The notes: a model not told the origin generated them from the letters alone. 34,949 nt of DNA from Clostridia bacterium (GCA_028708805.1 JAQVYC010000008.1:1-34949); one strand, 5' to 3'; counted from the first letter of the stretch, positions 8,245 through 16,065 are shown. Program-made: numbers and translations.

Positions 8245-9402
8245 TCACATTAAAATTTTATTATTTAAAATAATTTCCATATCAGGAATTCCAAAACCTT
8301 CAATATTGTTGTTATATGTTATTGCTCTTGAACATGTTGTAAGCATTTTTTTTAGTGTGTCTGGCTTTATGTTGCTATTTTTTTCATATATCAAAGCACA
8401 AATGCCAGCGACCATCGGTGTGGCTACACTTGTTCCGCTTAATGATGTATAACCTCCATTTATTCCGCACGAATTTATGTTTACTGAGGGGGCAATAACA
8501 TCGGGCTTAAATCTTTTCAATGCAGGACCTCGTGAAGAAAATTCGGCTATCTCAAAAAACTTCTCATTATAAGTTTTATCATCCAGCCTATTATCGTTAA
8601 ATCCACCCACGGTTATAATTCTAGGGCTTACTCCCGGGCTTTTTATCGTTTCATAATCAGGTCCGCTGTTTCCAGCCGCCGCCACAACCACTATGCCCAG
8701 CTTCCAAAGTTCTTCTGCCCCTTTCATAATCGGGTCATTAGTACCCAAAGGCTCACTTCCAAAACTCATACAAACAACTTTAATTCCATATTTTTTATTA
8801 TTATCGTAAATCCATTGCATCGCTTCTAAAATTTTTGTTGAGTTTGCTTCCCCTTCTTTATTTAAAGCTTTGATTGCAACAATTAATGAGTTCGGAGCAA
8901 TTCCCGAATGTTTTTTGTTTGAAACTAAACCATTTCCAGAACCAACTCCACAAACAAAAGTACCGTGTCCGTTATCGTCATATGCAAGAATTTTATTATT
9001 GATTAAGTCTATAAATTTTATTATTCTGTTCTTGCCTAAAACAAAATCTAAATGCGGATTAATGCCCGTATCTATATATGCTATACAAACATTTTTACCC
9101 GTAATGCTTGAATTGATTTTAAATATTTTTTTAGCAATGTTCATTAAGGCAAATACATTTGCTTGACTTGAAACATATTCAACAAAATTATATGTTAATA
9201 ACCTGTTTAATTTTTTTATATTTAATTTTAAAGATAAAGCTTTTATAAACGGAAAAGTTGCAATTACTTCCATATCATCTTTCTCTAAATTTTTAAGTGC
9301 TAAGTTAATGTTATCTACATAAACAATACATTCCAGACTTTTCGGAATTGAAGAAATTTTTGATAATGCTTGCACTAGGTTTTTATCTAATTTGTTTTTC
9401 AT
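8245..9402 (-). CDS. S8 subtilisin-like serine protease
   Basis: 385-residue subtilase. The catalytic triad is visible: Asp111 (YIDTG), His146 (NGHGTFV), Ser325 (LSGTSVATPM), with oxyanion Asn245 (AAAGNSGP). Residues 1-100 look like an inhibitor I9-type propeptide, but there is no signal peptide or membrane segment, so it may act in the cytosol, like Bacillus Isp, or leave by another route. The start codon overlaps the stop of the upstream Q/N-rich gene by four nt (ATGA), implying translational coupling. The substrate is unknown; the co-translated protein is an obvious candidate partner or substrate (inference). No clear terminator follows. Confidence 0.93.
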   Translation of the reverse strand: MKNKLDKNLVQALSKISSIPKSLECIVYVDNINLALKNLEKDDMEVIATFPFIKALSLKLNIKKLNRLLTYNFVEYVSSQANVFALMNIAKKIFKINSSITGKNVCIAYIDTGINPHLDFVLGKNRIIKFIDLINNKILAYDDNGHGTFVCGVGSGNGLVSNKKHSGIAPNSLIVAIKALNKEGEANSTKILEAMQWIYDNNKKYGIKVVCMSFGSEPLGTNDPIMKGAEELWKLGIVVVAAAGNSGPDYETIKSPGVSPRIITVGGFNDNRLDDKTYNEKFFEIAEFSSRGPALKRFKPDVIAPSVNINSCGINGGYTSLSGTSVATPMVAGICALIYEKNSNIKPDTLKKMLTTCSRAITYNNNIEGFGIPDMEIILNNKILM

Positions 9403-9836
9403 TTGATTTTATTTAAAAGTTCCTTCATATTTTTTTGTTGTTGTGGTGTTAAGAATGAGCTAAAACTTGAAATTGCATTTTCTAGTTTTGCCACATCAAA
9501 AGTGCCTTGTTGTTTTTGTTTTGATACCTCGTTTAATAAATTTGACATCAAATCATCTTGCGACATATCTTTATAACGGTTTATTGTGTCTTCAATGTTT
9601 TTAGTTTGCGAATATTGAGAATCACTATTTTGATTTTGATTTTCAGTATCCTGCGAATTTTGAGTGCTTTGATACTTTTGTTGTGAACCTGATTCTCGTG
9701 TTCTTTGTTGCGAATTTTCGTTTTGAGCATAATTTTCGCTTTGAGAATTTTGTGAATGTTTTGTGTTCTGATAATTTTGCCCAGATTTATTTTCACTTGA
9801 CTTTAATTTACTGAAATCATAAAAACTCTTATTCAT
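9399..9836 (-). CDS. Q/N/S-rich protein coupled to the subtilase
   Basis: 145 residues. Residues ~12-75 are almost wholly Gln, Asn, Ser, Glu, Lys and Tyr, prion-like in composition and surely disordered. Residues ~80-145 form a compact, helix-predicted tail (YKDMSQDDLMSNLLNEVSKQ, then LTPQQQKNMKELL) resembling small clostridial proteins I know only as hypotheticals. No signal peptide. The start at 9836 has AAAGGAA eight nt upstream; the longer frame to 9875 lacks a ribosome-binding site. Its stop overlaps the protease start. Function unknown. Confidence 0.8.
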   Translation of the reverse strand: MNKSFYDFSKLKSSENKSGQNYQNTKHSQNSQSENYAQNENSQQRTRESGSQQKYQSTQNSQDTENQNQNSDSQYSQTKNIEDTINRYKDMSQDDLMSNLLNEVSKQKQQGTFDVAKLENAISSFSSFLTPQQQKNMKELLNKIK

Positions 9837-9899
9837 ATCTAATTTCCTTTTAACTATATAATTATATGTGAGCATATAATGTAATGTTGCGGAGTTTAT

Positions 9900-10631
9900 A
9901 TGAAATATCTTAAAAACAATAAAAGACCTTATAAAGTTTATTATGAAAACAAAATAAAGAATTCGAATAAGGAACTGCCGAATTTAAATATGACACCTAA
10001 GATTTATCCAGAAATAAAAGCAGGCTCATCAGAGAAACCTGCTAACTATCAAACTAAAAATAACCATACAAAACAAAATTCTGTTAAAAACACAAATCAA
10101 AGTTTTGGGAATTATCACCAACCATACAACAATAATAAAAACAGCAAACAGCCAAACTACTCAAATAATTACATAAAATTAAGCGATATTCCTGATGATA
10201 ACGAACACTCAGAGCGAAGCGGGAATTCAAATAATAATTCGAATAATAATAATTTTAGCAACTCAAATGAAAATAGCTTTAATGATAACTCAAACGAAAA
10301 TATGAACCGAAATCAAGGCGGAAATAATATGAACGGAAACGCTTTCGATGGAAACTTAGGAGGGCTAGCTCAGATTTTAAGTGGGCTTGGAAACGGTCAA
10401 TCGGGAATGGCGGGCGGGTTGCAATCTTTGTTACCACTTTTAGGGAATATGAAAGGGGGCGGTTCTGCTGATTTATTAAGCTCTTTATCATCAGGCAATC
10501 CAAATTTAAGTTCTATTATGAATCTTATGACGGGGCTAAATAATCCTTCGAATAAGCCAATAAAAAAAAACATTGATAAAAATAAAAGCAAAAATTATAT
10601 AAAAATAGCCGACTATTATATCGACAATTAA
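9900..10631 (+). CDS. Asn/Gly-rich low-complexity protein
   Basis: 243 residues, preceded by GGAG. Residues 1-135 are Asn/Lys/Ser/Tyr-rich with Asn runs; residues ~140-210 are Gly/Leu/Ser/Met-rich with a hydrophobic periodicity (GGLAQILSGLG, LLPLLGNMKGGG). A short motif recurs: YIKLSDIPDD near residue 92 and YIKIADYYID at the C terminus, possibly a docking peptide. No signal peptide. It is divergent from the Q/N-rich/subtilase operon across a 63-bp gap, so the three genes may be co-regulated. The composition suggests an assembling or spore-surface-like protein, but this is inference only. Confidence 0.75.
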   Translation: MKYLKNNKRPYKVYYENKIKNSNKELPNLNMTPKIYPEIKAGSSEKPANYQTKNNHTKQNSVKNTNQSFGNYHQPYNNNKNSKQPNYSNNYIKLSDIPDDNEHSERSGNSNNNSNNNNFSNSNENSFNDNSNENMNRNQGGNNMNGNAFDGNLGGLAQILSGLGNGQSGMAGGLQSLLPLLGNMKGGGSADLLSSLSSGNPNLSSIMNLMTGLNNPSNKPIKKNIDKNKSKNYIKIADYYIDN

Positions 10632-10658
10632 ATTTTTAAACTGAACTTTTAATTTTTC

Positions 10659-11033
10659 TTAATTTTCATTCTCTGAAATTACAACATTTTTGACACACAT
10701 CATATTATTAAATATATTTGCATCTTTAAATTTATTTACATTCAAGCCTATTATTTTATGTAGTTTTTTAATTCGATAAATTAAAGTGTTGCGGTGCATG
10801 AAAGAGTTTCGAGATGTTTTAGATATTACTAAATCATTTGCTAAATATTGAATTATAGAATTTATAAGCTCTTGATTAGTAAACAATTTTTTAATTTTTG
10901 GTATATTGAAAAATTTCATATAATGTAATTCGTTTCCTTCCCTGAAACAATTCAACATATAGTTGGTTGAAAATATAAGCCTAATTTTTTCCTCAATATT
11001 TTCATCTTCTGTTTTTTGGTTATTATTACTCAT
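10659..11033 (-). CDS. Small PucR/CdaR-type helix-turn-helix protein
   Basis: 124 residues. The C-terminal half carries the PucR-family HTH signature (SFMHRNTLIYRIKKLHKIIG, residues ~75-95; the family pattern is HRNTLxYRLxKIxxLxG). The N-terminal half resembles only the last part of the CdaR/PucR region that normally precedes the HTH; the sensory GGDEF-like or PurC-like domain is missing. It starts 12 nt after the ABC-type gene, with AGG and GGAA upstream, so the two are co-transcribed. Presumably a DNA-binding regulator whose input might come from the adjacent ATPase (inference). Confidence 0.75.
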   Translation of the reverse strand: MSNNNQKTEDENIEEKIRLIFSTNYMLNCFREGNELHYMKFFNIPKIKKLFTNQELINSIIQYLANDLVISKTSRNSFMHRNTLIYRIKKLHKIIGLNVNKFKDANIFNNMMCVKNVVISENEN

Positions 11034-11045
11034 TTCCTACCTGCC

Positions 11046-11687
11046 TTACACTGTTATTGACCCAGATTTAAAGTAAACACTTTTTTTGCATATGCTTTTT
11101 GTTATTTTTTCGTTTTCTGTGGCAATTATAATTGTGGATTTGCCTATATATAATTTTTTAATGTGCTGTATTAAAATCTCTTGTTCATCTTCACTCAATT
11201 TGTTAAAGATATCATCAATCAAGACAATTTCAAGAGTTCTAAATGAAAGCCTTGCTAATGAAACTAAATATTTATCAAATAAATTTAAATCTCTGACTTT
11301 GGTTTCTTTTATGCTTTCAATATTAAAATTTATCAAGGCATCATTTATTTTTCTTTCCATTTCTGTTTTCTTGACTTTTTGAACCTTTAAAATATATTTC
11401 AAATTATCATAAACAGTTTTATTTCCAAACAAGACCGGAGAGGATGGAATATATCCCAAATGAACATCTGTTGCATAATTAACTTTTCTAAGTGGAATAT
11501 CTTTTATATAAATTTCACCTTTGGTGAATTTTTCTATTTTTGCAAGAATTCTTAAAAGACTGGTTTTCCCGCTTTCAAACTCACCTATAAACGCAACACT
11601 TTCACCTTCTTTAATGTTAAGGTTAATGTCGTATAAGGCATAATATTCTCTAATATATTTTAAATATAAGTTCTTTATTAAAATCAT
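11046..11687 (-). CDS. Degenerate ABC-type ATPase
   Basis: 213 residues with the overall order of an ABC ATPase: Walker A GEFESGKTS (residues 35-43), the Q-loop region YIPSSPVLF with Ser where Gln is expected, the signature region LNLFD (134-138) instead of LSGGQ, Walker B IVLIDD with Asp159 at the catalytic Glu position, and the H-loop region ATEN with Glu191 in place of His. So only ATP binding looks intact. No permease or substrate-binding gene is nearby; the partner is the HTH gene downstream. The start at 11687 (MILIKN) is chosen because AGGTAGG precedes it; the longer frame needs a TTG without a ribosome site. A real transporter subunit is unlikely; an ATP-sensing or regulatory role is inference. 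Confidence 0.75.
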   Translation of the reverse strand: MILIKNLYLKYIREYYALYDINLNIKEGESVAFIGEFESGKTSLLRILAKIEKFTKGEIYIKDIPLRKVNYATDVHLGYIPSSPVLFGNKTVYDNLKYILKVQKVKKTEMERKINDALINFNIESIKETKVRDLNLFDKYLVSLARLSFRTLEIVLIDDIFNKLSEDEQEILIQHIKKLYIGKSTIIIATENEKITKSICKKSVYFKSGSITV

Positions 11688-11704
11688 AAACCTACCTAAG
11701 TTGT

Positions 11705-11733
11705 ATTCTAACAAATTAAAACCTATATTTCAA
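11705..11733 (-). promoter_or_regulatory. Promoter of the ABC-like/HTH operon
   Basis: Minus-strand TTGAAA, 17-nt spacer, TAGAAT. Predicted start about 11 nt before the ATG, so the leader holds little beyond the ribosome site. Confidence 0.6.
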
Positions 11734-11886
11734 GTCTTTTTTATAAAATACTTGCTCTTGAAATTTATATGTGAAATTTTGTCTTTTTTACTTTTGCCAA
11801 CTTCACTATAAATAAAGGCTTTTCAAGAATTTTTTTAATCTTTTTGCAAAAACTTTATAAAGAGTTTTGTATTAACGGAGTTTAAA

Positions 11887-12390
11887 ATGTATAAAGTTTT
11901 ATTAAATTTACTTTTGGTAGTTTATCTGAGTTTTGCAATGAGTTGTAATGTTAACGAATATAACCCTTTAAATGTTACTTTTAATGACGGTACACTTGCA
12001 GGTTCAAGCAATTATGTTATATCAGCAGTCTATTTAGAAGACAAACGAATAAGAGATAAATATACAGATATTTTTATTTCCGCTGATAAAGACAATACCA
12101 TACTTTCAATTTGCAAAGAATATGGAGAGCCTATTGAAATAACTTTAAATGAAAGAAATCGCTTTCAGTCCTTGACAAAATCAATGAATCAACAAAGAAA
12201 ACAATTTAGACTTACTAATTTTGCCAAAGCACAAACAACGACTTATATTATAAAATCTAAGGAAAAAGTGAACTTAAAATTTAAAGCTGTTGGCGGTGAA
12301 ATTATTAACGAAGATGATGAAAATTTGAAAAATGTTTTTAATGTTTCTAATGTTTTTGATTTAAAGATTGAAAATACTGAAAAAGCATAA
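11887..12390 (+). CDS. Small exported protein, probable lipoprotein
   Basis: 167 residues, unrecognised. The N terminus is a hydrophobic signal (LLNLLLVVYLSFAMSC) ending at Cys20; AMSC is a poor but possible lipobox. The mature part is polar and apparently beta-rich, with a basic Gln/Arg-rich patch near residues 95-105. GGAG lies six nt before the ATG. It is monocistronic, between the ABC-like operon (divergent) and htrA (convergent). Nothing in the sequence gives a function. Confidence 0.65.
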   Translation: MYKVLLNLLLVVYLSFAMSCNVNEYNPLNVTFNDGTLAGSSNYVISAVYLEDKRIRDKYTDIFISADKDNTILSICKEYGEPIEITLNERNRFQSLTKSMNQQRKQFRLTNFAKAQTTTYIIKSKEKVNLKFKAVGGEIINEDDENLKNVFNVSNVFDLKIENTEKA

Positions 12391-12499
12391 ATAATAGCAA
12401 CTTTGTTTTTGAAATATATTAAATCATTATATCTCAATCTTTTAATTTATCGGCTTAAAACTATAAGGTTTTAAATGTTATTATGAATTTCTTTTTTTT

Positions 12500-12531
12500 A
12501 AGAAAAAGACAAACTTTGCCAAAAAAGTTTG
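12500..12531 (-). terminator. Terminator after htrA
   Basis: On the minus strand, stem CAAACTTT/AAAGTTTG with a six-nt loop, followed by TCTTTTTCTT. Located about 45 nt past the htrA stop. Confidence 0.7.
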
Positions 12532-12576
12532 CCTTTACTAAGGTCGAAACAATTCCCATACATTTAAAATCTGTCC

Positions 12577-13590
12577 TTAATTACTTATAATCACTTCTGT
12601 TTTAATTGCTCCATCTTGAATATAATCCAGCTCGACTTCACTATTTGGCTTTATATCAATAACTGCTTTTTGGAAATCTAACATATTATCAATTATATTT
12701 GAATTAACTCGGATTATAACATCGCCTATTCTAATATCTGAATTCTTTAAAGGAGAGTTCTCGGCAATATCCATAATATAAATTCCACTTTCGGCATCCG
12801 TGTCTCCATTATAATTTGCAATTTCGGCATCACAACCTAAAACTCCTAAATAAGCAGTTGCATATGCATTGTCAGGAATAATTTTAACAGTCGCTGCGGT
12901 GGCAATTTCAATTGGAATTGCAAAGCCGATGCCTTCGGAATCCGCAGCCTTTAATGCGTTTATCCCTATAACTCTACCACTTGTATCAATCAGCGGTCCA
13001 CCGCTATTGCCCGAATTAATGCTTGCATCATGTTGGATTAAATCCTGCATTATACTAATTGACCCATTAACATTTTCCACTTCTAATGTTCTATATAAAG
13101 CACTCACAATTCCCTTTGTTACACTATGCCTAAACTGCAAGGAAAGAGGCGTTCCAATTGCAATAACTTCATCCCCAACATTAACATTACTAAGTGGCGA
13201 AGTTTGTAAATAAGGTAAATTTACTTCTGCTTTTAAAACGGCAATATCTAGCCCAGTATTTGACCAAATCACTTCTGCATTGCTTGTTGACTTATCAGCA
13301 AGATAAATGGTAACTATGCTATTATTTTCCACAACATGTTGATTAGTTATGATATATCCGCCACCCGCTATTGCAACTCCACTGCCTATGCTTAAACCCC
13401 ATCCAATCTTGGATGAAATGCCAACAACTGCACCTGTAACGGCTTCGACCATTTCGGATGTACCCATATCCGAAGTAATTGAAATTAGTCGTGGTGTCAT
13501 ATCTACATTTATGTTTTCTTGATTCGTAGTTCCGCAACCGCCACATACGAACATAAAAAGAACTAATAAAAAAATCACAATTTTTTCCAT
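12577..13590 (-). CDS. htrA: HtrA/DegP-like S1C serine protease with PDZ domain
   Basis: 337-residue envelope quality-control protease. The N terminus is a hydrophobic segment followed by CGGC; Cys19 might be lipidated, though the -3 residue (Cys) is atypical, so either a lipoprotein or a membrane-anchored protein facing outward. The trypsin-like domain has His85 (TNQHVV), Asp115 (TGLDIAVLK) and Ser196 (GNSGGPL). A single C-terminal PDZ domain spans ~245-335 (YLGV, GIYIMDIAENSPL). The start has AGGAG. It lies 67 bp after walJ, reproducing the walJ-htrC order of Bacillus, and is probably co-transcribed with it. Confidence 0.93.
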   Translation of the reverse strand: MEKIVIFLLVLFMFVCGGCGTTNQENINVDMTPRLISITSDMGTSEMVEAVTGAVVGISSKIGWGLSIGSGVAIAGGGYIITNQHVVENNSIVTIYLADKSTSNAEVIWSNTGLDIAVLKAEVNLPYLQTSPLSNVNVGDEVIAIGTPLSLQFRHSVTKGIVSALYRTLEVENVNGSISIMQDLIQHDASINSGNSGGPLIDTSGRVIGINALKAADSEGIGFAIPIEIATAATVKIIPDNAYATAYLGVLGCDAEIANYNGDTDAESGIYIMDIAENSPLKNSDIRIGDVIIRVNSNIIDNMLDFQKAVIDIKPNSEVELDYIQDGAIKTEVIISN

Positions 13591-13657
13591 ACAAACTCCT
13601 GTTACACTTCAAAATTTGCGATATTTATCTGATTCTTTTAAGTTTTAATTAAGTCTT

Positions 13658-14440
13658 TTATTTTAAATTGTAAATTGCTTTTGGAACAACCGAAGCCACA
13701 TCAATTTTGACATCTTCTCCGACTGAAATACCGTTATTAATCAGAATTTGATTTATGAAATTATAAGCTAGTCGAGGCGTGTTGTTTTTTGTACTTAAAT
13801 GTGATAACACAAAATGCTTAGTGCCTGCTTTAAATAAATTTATTACCGCTTCGGCGCATGTATTATTAGACAAATGCCCGTTTTGCCCCAAAATTCTTTG
13901 CTTTAACATTTCTGGATAATTTTCATTTTCAAGCAACATTTCAATGTCGTGATTAGACTCTAAAAAAATCAGTTTGCTATCTTTAAGATTTTGAAGTATT
14001 TCCTTTGTAGTATGTCCTAAATCTGTAATAATACTAACCTTTTTTTGTTGTTCAATAAATGAATATCCCGTACATCTTTTTACATCGTGGGGCAAACCTA
14101 CTGTTTGAACTGTTATATCTTTAAAATCAAAACCTTTATCGTTAAATGTGTTTATATTTAGTGTTTTTTTCAACTTATTTAAAAGTGGATAATAACCGTC
14201 TTCATGAACAAAAACTTTTGTTTTATATTTGTTTGCAAAAATGTTTAAACCTTTCATATGGTCATAATGTTCGTGAGAAATAAAAATTGCGTCTATATTT
14301 TCTGGATTTACTTTTAAATAGCCTAGTCTTTTTTCAGTTTCCAGGCAGGATAAACCAATATCTACTAAAATTTTTGCGTTGACGGATTCTATGTAAGTTA
14401 GATTCCCGTCACTACCTGATGTAAGATTACATATTTTCAT
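13658..14440 (-). CDS. walJ: WalJ/YycJ-type metallo-beta-lactamase-fold hydrolase
   Basis: 260 residues. Metal-binding motif HEHYDH (His56, His58, Asp60, His61), with further ligands in DLGHT, ESNHD and LSHLS; the N-terminal TSGSDGNLTYIE is the usual WalJ opening. WalJ proteins are predicted cytosolic nucleases or hydrolases linked genetically to the WalRK cell-wall regulon; the substrate is not firmly known. Here walRKHI are absent from the window and walJ leads directly into htrA. The -10 TATAAT ends eight nt before the ATG and there is no Shine-Dalgarno, so the mRNA is predicted to be leaderless. Confidence 0.9.
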   Translation of the reverse strand: MKICNLTSGSDGNLTYIESVNAKILVDIGLSCLETEKRLGYLKVNPENIDAIFISHEHYDHMKGLNIFANKYKTKVFVHEDGYYPLLNKLKKTLNINTFNDKGFDFKDITVQTVGLPHDVKRCTGYSFIEQQKKVSIITDLGHTTKEILQNLKDSKLIFLESNHDIEMLLENENYPEMLKQRILGQNGHLSNNTCAEAVINLFKAGTKHFVLSHLSTKNNTPRLAYNFINQILINNGISVGEDVKIDVASVVPKAIYNLK

Positions 14441-14448
14441 AATGATTG

Positions 14449-14476
14449 ATTATAACATATATCCTTTTTTTTGCAA
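14449..14476 (-). promoter_or_regulatory. Promoter giving a leaderless walJ mRNA
   Basis: Minus-strand TTGCAA, 16-nt spacer, TATAAT. Only eight nt separate the -10 from the ATG, so transcription should begin at or within about two nt of the start codon. Confidence 0.65.
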
Positions 14477-14516
14477 TGTGTTTTTACAAAATATGTTATT
14501 ATTCGCTAAGAAACTA

Positions 14517-14546
14517 TTGACATTTTTTCGGTTTACATGTTACAAT
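14517..14546 (+). promoter_or_regulatory. Promoter of the nfeD-SPFH operon
   Basis: Perfect TTGACA, 18-nt spacer, TACAAT with an upstream TG (extended -10). Divergent from the walJ promoter 40 bp away. It implies a leader of about 168 nt. A second possible -10, TATAAT at 14663-14668, has only a poor -35. Confidence 0.6.
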
Positions 14547-14565
14547 TAAAGTAACAAATTGAAGC

Positions 14566-14640
14566 GATGAAATCTATTGTGGCCAAGCAATAAATTCCAT
14601 AAAATGTTGAAAATTTGATTTTATGTTGGCAATTTCATTT
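14566..14640 (+). promoter_or_regulatory. Candidate structured 5' leader of nfeD
   Basis: Three nested pairings are visible by eye: outer P1 GATGAAAT (14566-14573) with ATTTCATT (14632-14639); P2 TATTG (14575-14579) with CAATA (14588-14592); P3 CATAAAAT (14598-14605) with ATTTTATG (14618-14625). The P2 loop GCCAA (14582-14586) can also pair with TTGGC (14626-14630), a possible pseudoknot. A T-rich run follows P1. It matches no riboswitch class I recognise; AT-rich DNA makes chance stems common. Confidence 0.3.
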
Positions 14641-14720
14641 TTAATTTTTTTGCTAAAAAACATATAATAAAATCAATAAAATTTTAGAATAAAAAATCCA
14701 AACTGAAAAAAGGAGAAAAA

Positions 14721-15155
14721 ATGGATTGGGTATTAATATGGGCTATTGTAATAGCGGTTGCATTAATGTTAGAATTTTTTTCAATGCAACTTATAAGTAT
14801 ATGGTTTTCCGTTGGCGGAATAGTTTCCTTAATATTAGCATCAATTGGCGGAATAAGTCCTGAAATTCAAATAATCTGCGCTTTAATAGTGTCTATTGGT
14901 TGTATCTTAGGCATACGAAAATTTGCATTAAAGTATTTACATAAACGAAGTGAAAATAAAACCGCAGAACCGTTAATAGGTAGAAAAACAAAGACAATTG
15001 AAAGTTGCAGTGATAAAAAATTAGGTTCAGTTAAAATTAACGGCATAATCTGGACAACTTATAGCGATACCGAAATTGAAGCAAATGAATATGTTGAAGT
15101 TACTCTTGTAAACGGAAATAAATTAAAAGTTGAAAAAATAAAAGGAGATAAATAA
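14721..15155 (+). CDS. NfeD-family membrane protein
   Basis: 144 residues. Two or three membrane segments in residues 1-70 (VLIWAIVIAVALMLEFF, IWFSVGGIVSLILASI, ICALIVSIGCILGI), then an OB-fold NfeD domain (residues ~85-143; LIGRKTKTIES, VKINGIIWTTYS, VEVTLVNGNKLKVE). The family works with SPFH/stomatin proteins, probably as a scaffold in membrane microdomains. The start has AAGGAG. The next gene begins one nt after the stop, the classic nfeD-stomatin operon. This is the short form without the ClpP-like protease domain. Confidence 0.9.
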   Translation: MDWVLIWAIVIAVALMLEFFSMQLISIWFSVGGIVSLILASIGGISPEIQIICALIVSIGCILGIRKFALKYLHKRSENKTAEPLIGRKTKTIESCSDKKLGSVKINGIIWTTYSDTEIEANEYVEVTLVNGNKLKVEKIKGDK

Positions 15156-15156
15156 T

Positions 15157-16050
15157 ATGTTGTGGTTAATAATTGTATTAGGAGTTATTGTTTTACTGTT
15201 CTCATTATCAATTAGAATTGTGCATCAGTCAACAGCACAGCTTGTAGAAAGGTTAGGTAAATATCATAAAACATTGAAAACGGGAGTGCACTTTATTCTG
15301 CCTATTTTTGATAAGTCCTTACCTCCTATTTCTCTTAAAGAAAAAGTTTCAGACTTTCCTCCTCAGCCTATAATTACAAAAGATAATGTTACAATGCAAA
15401 TAGATACGGTTGTTTATTTTCAGATAACCGACCCGAAATTGTATACATACGGCGTAGAAAACCCACTTTCTGCTATTGAAAATTTAACAGCAACAACCTT
15501 GCGTAATATTGTTGGAGAATTGGAATTAGATGAAACACTTACGAGCCGTGATACAGTAAACACAAAAATTAGAATAATTTTGGATGAGGCAACAGACCCT
15601 TGGGGAATTAAAATTAATCGTGTGGAACTTAAAAACATAGACCCGCCAAAAGTTATCCGTGAAGCAATGGAAAAGCAAATGCGGGCAGAACGAGAAAGAC
15701 GAGAAGCCATTTTATTAGCAGAGGGCGATAAGAAAAGTAATATCCTAAGAGCAGAAGGCGAAAAACAAGCTACAATTTTGCGAGCAGAAGCTCAAAAAGC
15801 AACCTTTATTGCAGAGGCCGAAGGCGAAGCAGAAGCAATTAAAAAGATAATCGAAGCAAATCCGAATCAAGCTTATTTGACATTGCAAGCCTTTGAAGCC
15901 TTGAAAAAATTAGCAGACGGACAAAGTACAAAATTAATTATACCTAGCAATATAGCTGATTTAGGTTCGCTTGTTGCGAGTATAACCGAAACAGTGAGTA
16001 TGGCAAAACAGCCAGCAAAAAAAGATATAATACAAAGAAAAAATCCATAA
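15157..16050 (+). CDS. SPFH/stomatin-like (QmcA-type) membrane protein
   Basis: 297 residues. N-terminal membrane anchor (residues ~1-20), SPFH/band-7 domain ~20-170 (ERLGKYHKTLKTGVHFILP, ATTLRNIVGELELDE, NRVELKNIDPP), then a charged Ala/Glu coiled coil ~175-225 typical of stomatin/flotillin oligomers, and the conserved YLTLQAFEALKKLADG near the C terminus. It likely forms large membrane-attached rings affecting lipid domains or membrane-protease activity; the family role in bacteria is not settled. GGAG precedes the ATG within the end of nfeD. Confidence 0.92.
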   Translation: MLWLIIVLGVIVLLFSLSIRIVHQSTAQLVERLGKYHKTLKTGVHFILPIFDKSLPPISLKEKVSDFPPQPIITKDNVTMQIDTVVYFQITDPKLYTYGVENPLSAIENLTATTLRNIVGELELDETLTSRDTVNTKIRIILDEATDPWGIKINRVELKNIDPPKVIREAMEKQMRAERERREAILLAEGDKKSNILRAEGEKQATILRAEAQKATFIAEAEGEAEAIKKIIEANPNQAYLTLQAFEALKKLADGQSTKLIIPSNIADLGSLVASITETVSMAKQPAKKDIIQRKNP

Positions 16051-16065
16051 ACTAAAATATAAAAT

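Noticed and set aside
9581..9796. 71-codon minus-strand frame inside the Q/N-rich gene
   Set aside because: Its Lys/Ile-rich content is the frame-shifted reading of CAA/AAT-rich repeats; the other frame has the ribosome site and the coupling to the subtilase.
10200..10330. AAT-rich repetitive DNA as a possible tandem repeat or CRISPR-like array
   Set aside because: It is in frame and codes for Asn/Ser runs of the N-rich protein, with no regular repeat-spacer pattern.
11688..11714. Upstream TTG start for the ABC-like protein
   Set aside because: No ribosome site before it, and it falls at the predicted transcription start; the ATG at 11687 has AGGTAGG.
13343..13612. 89-codon minus-strand frame overlapping the htrA start
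   Set aside because: A shifted frame of the htrA 5' end; htrA has the SD and the catalytic motifs.
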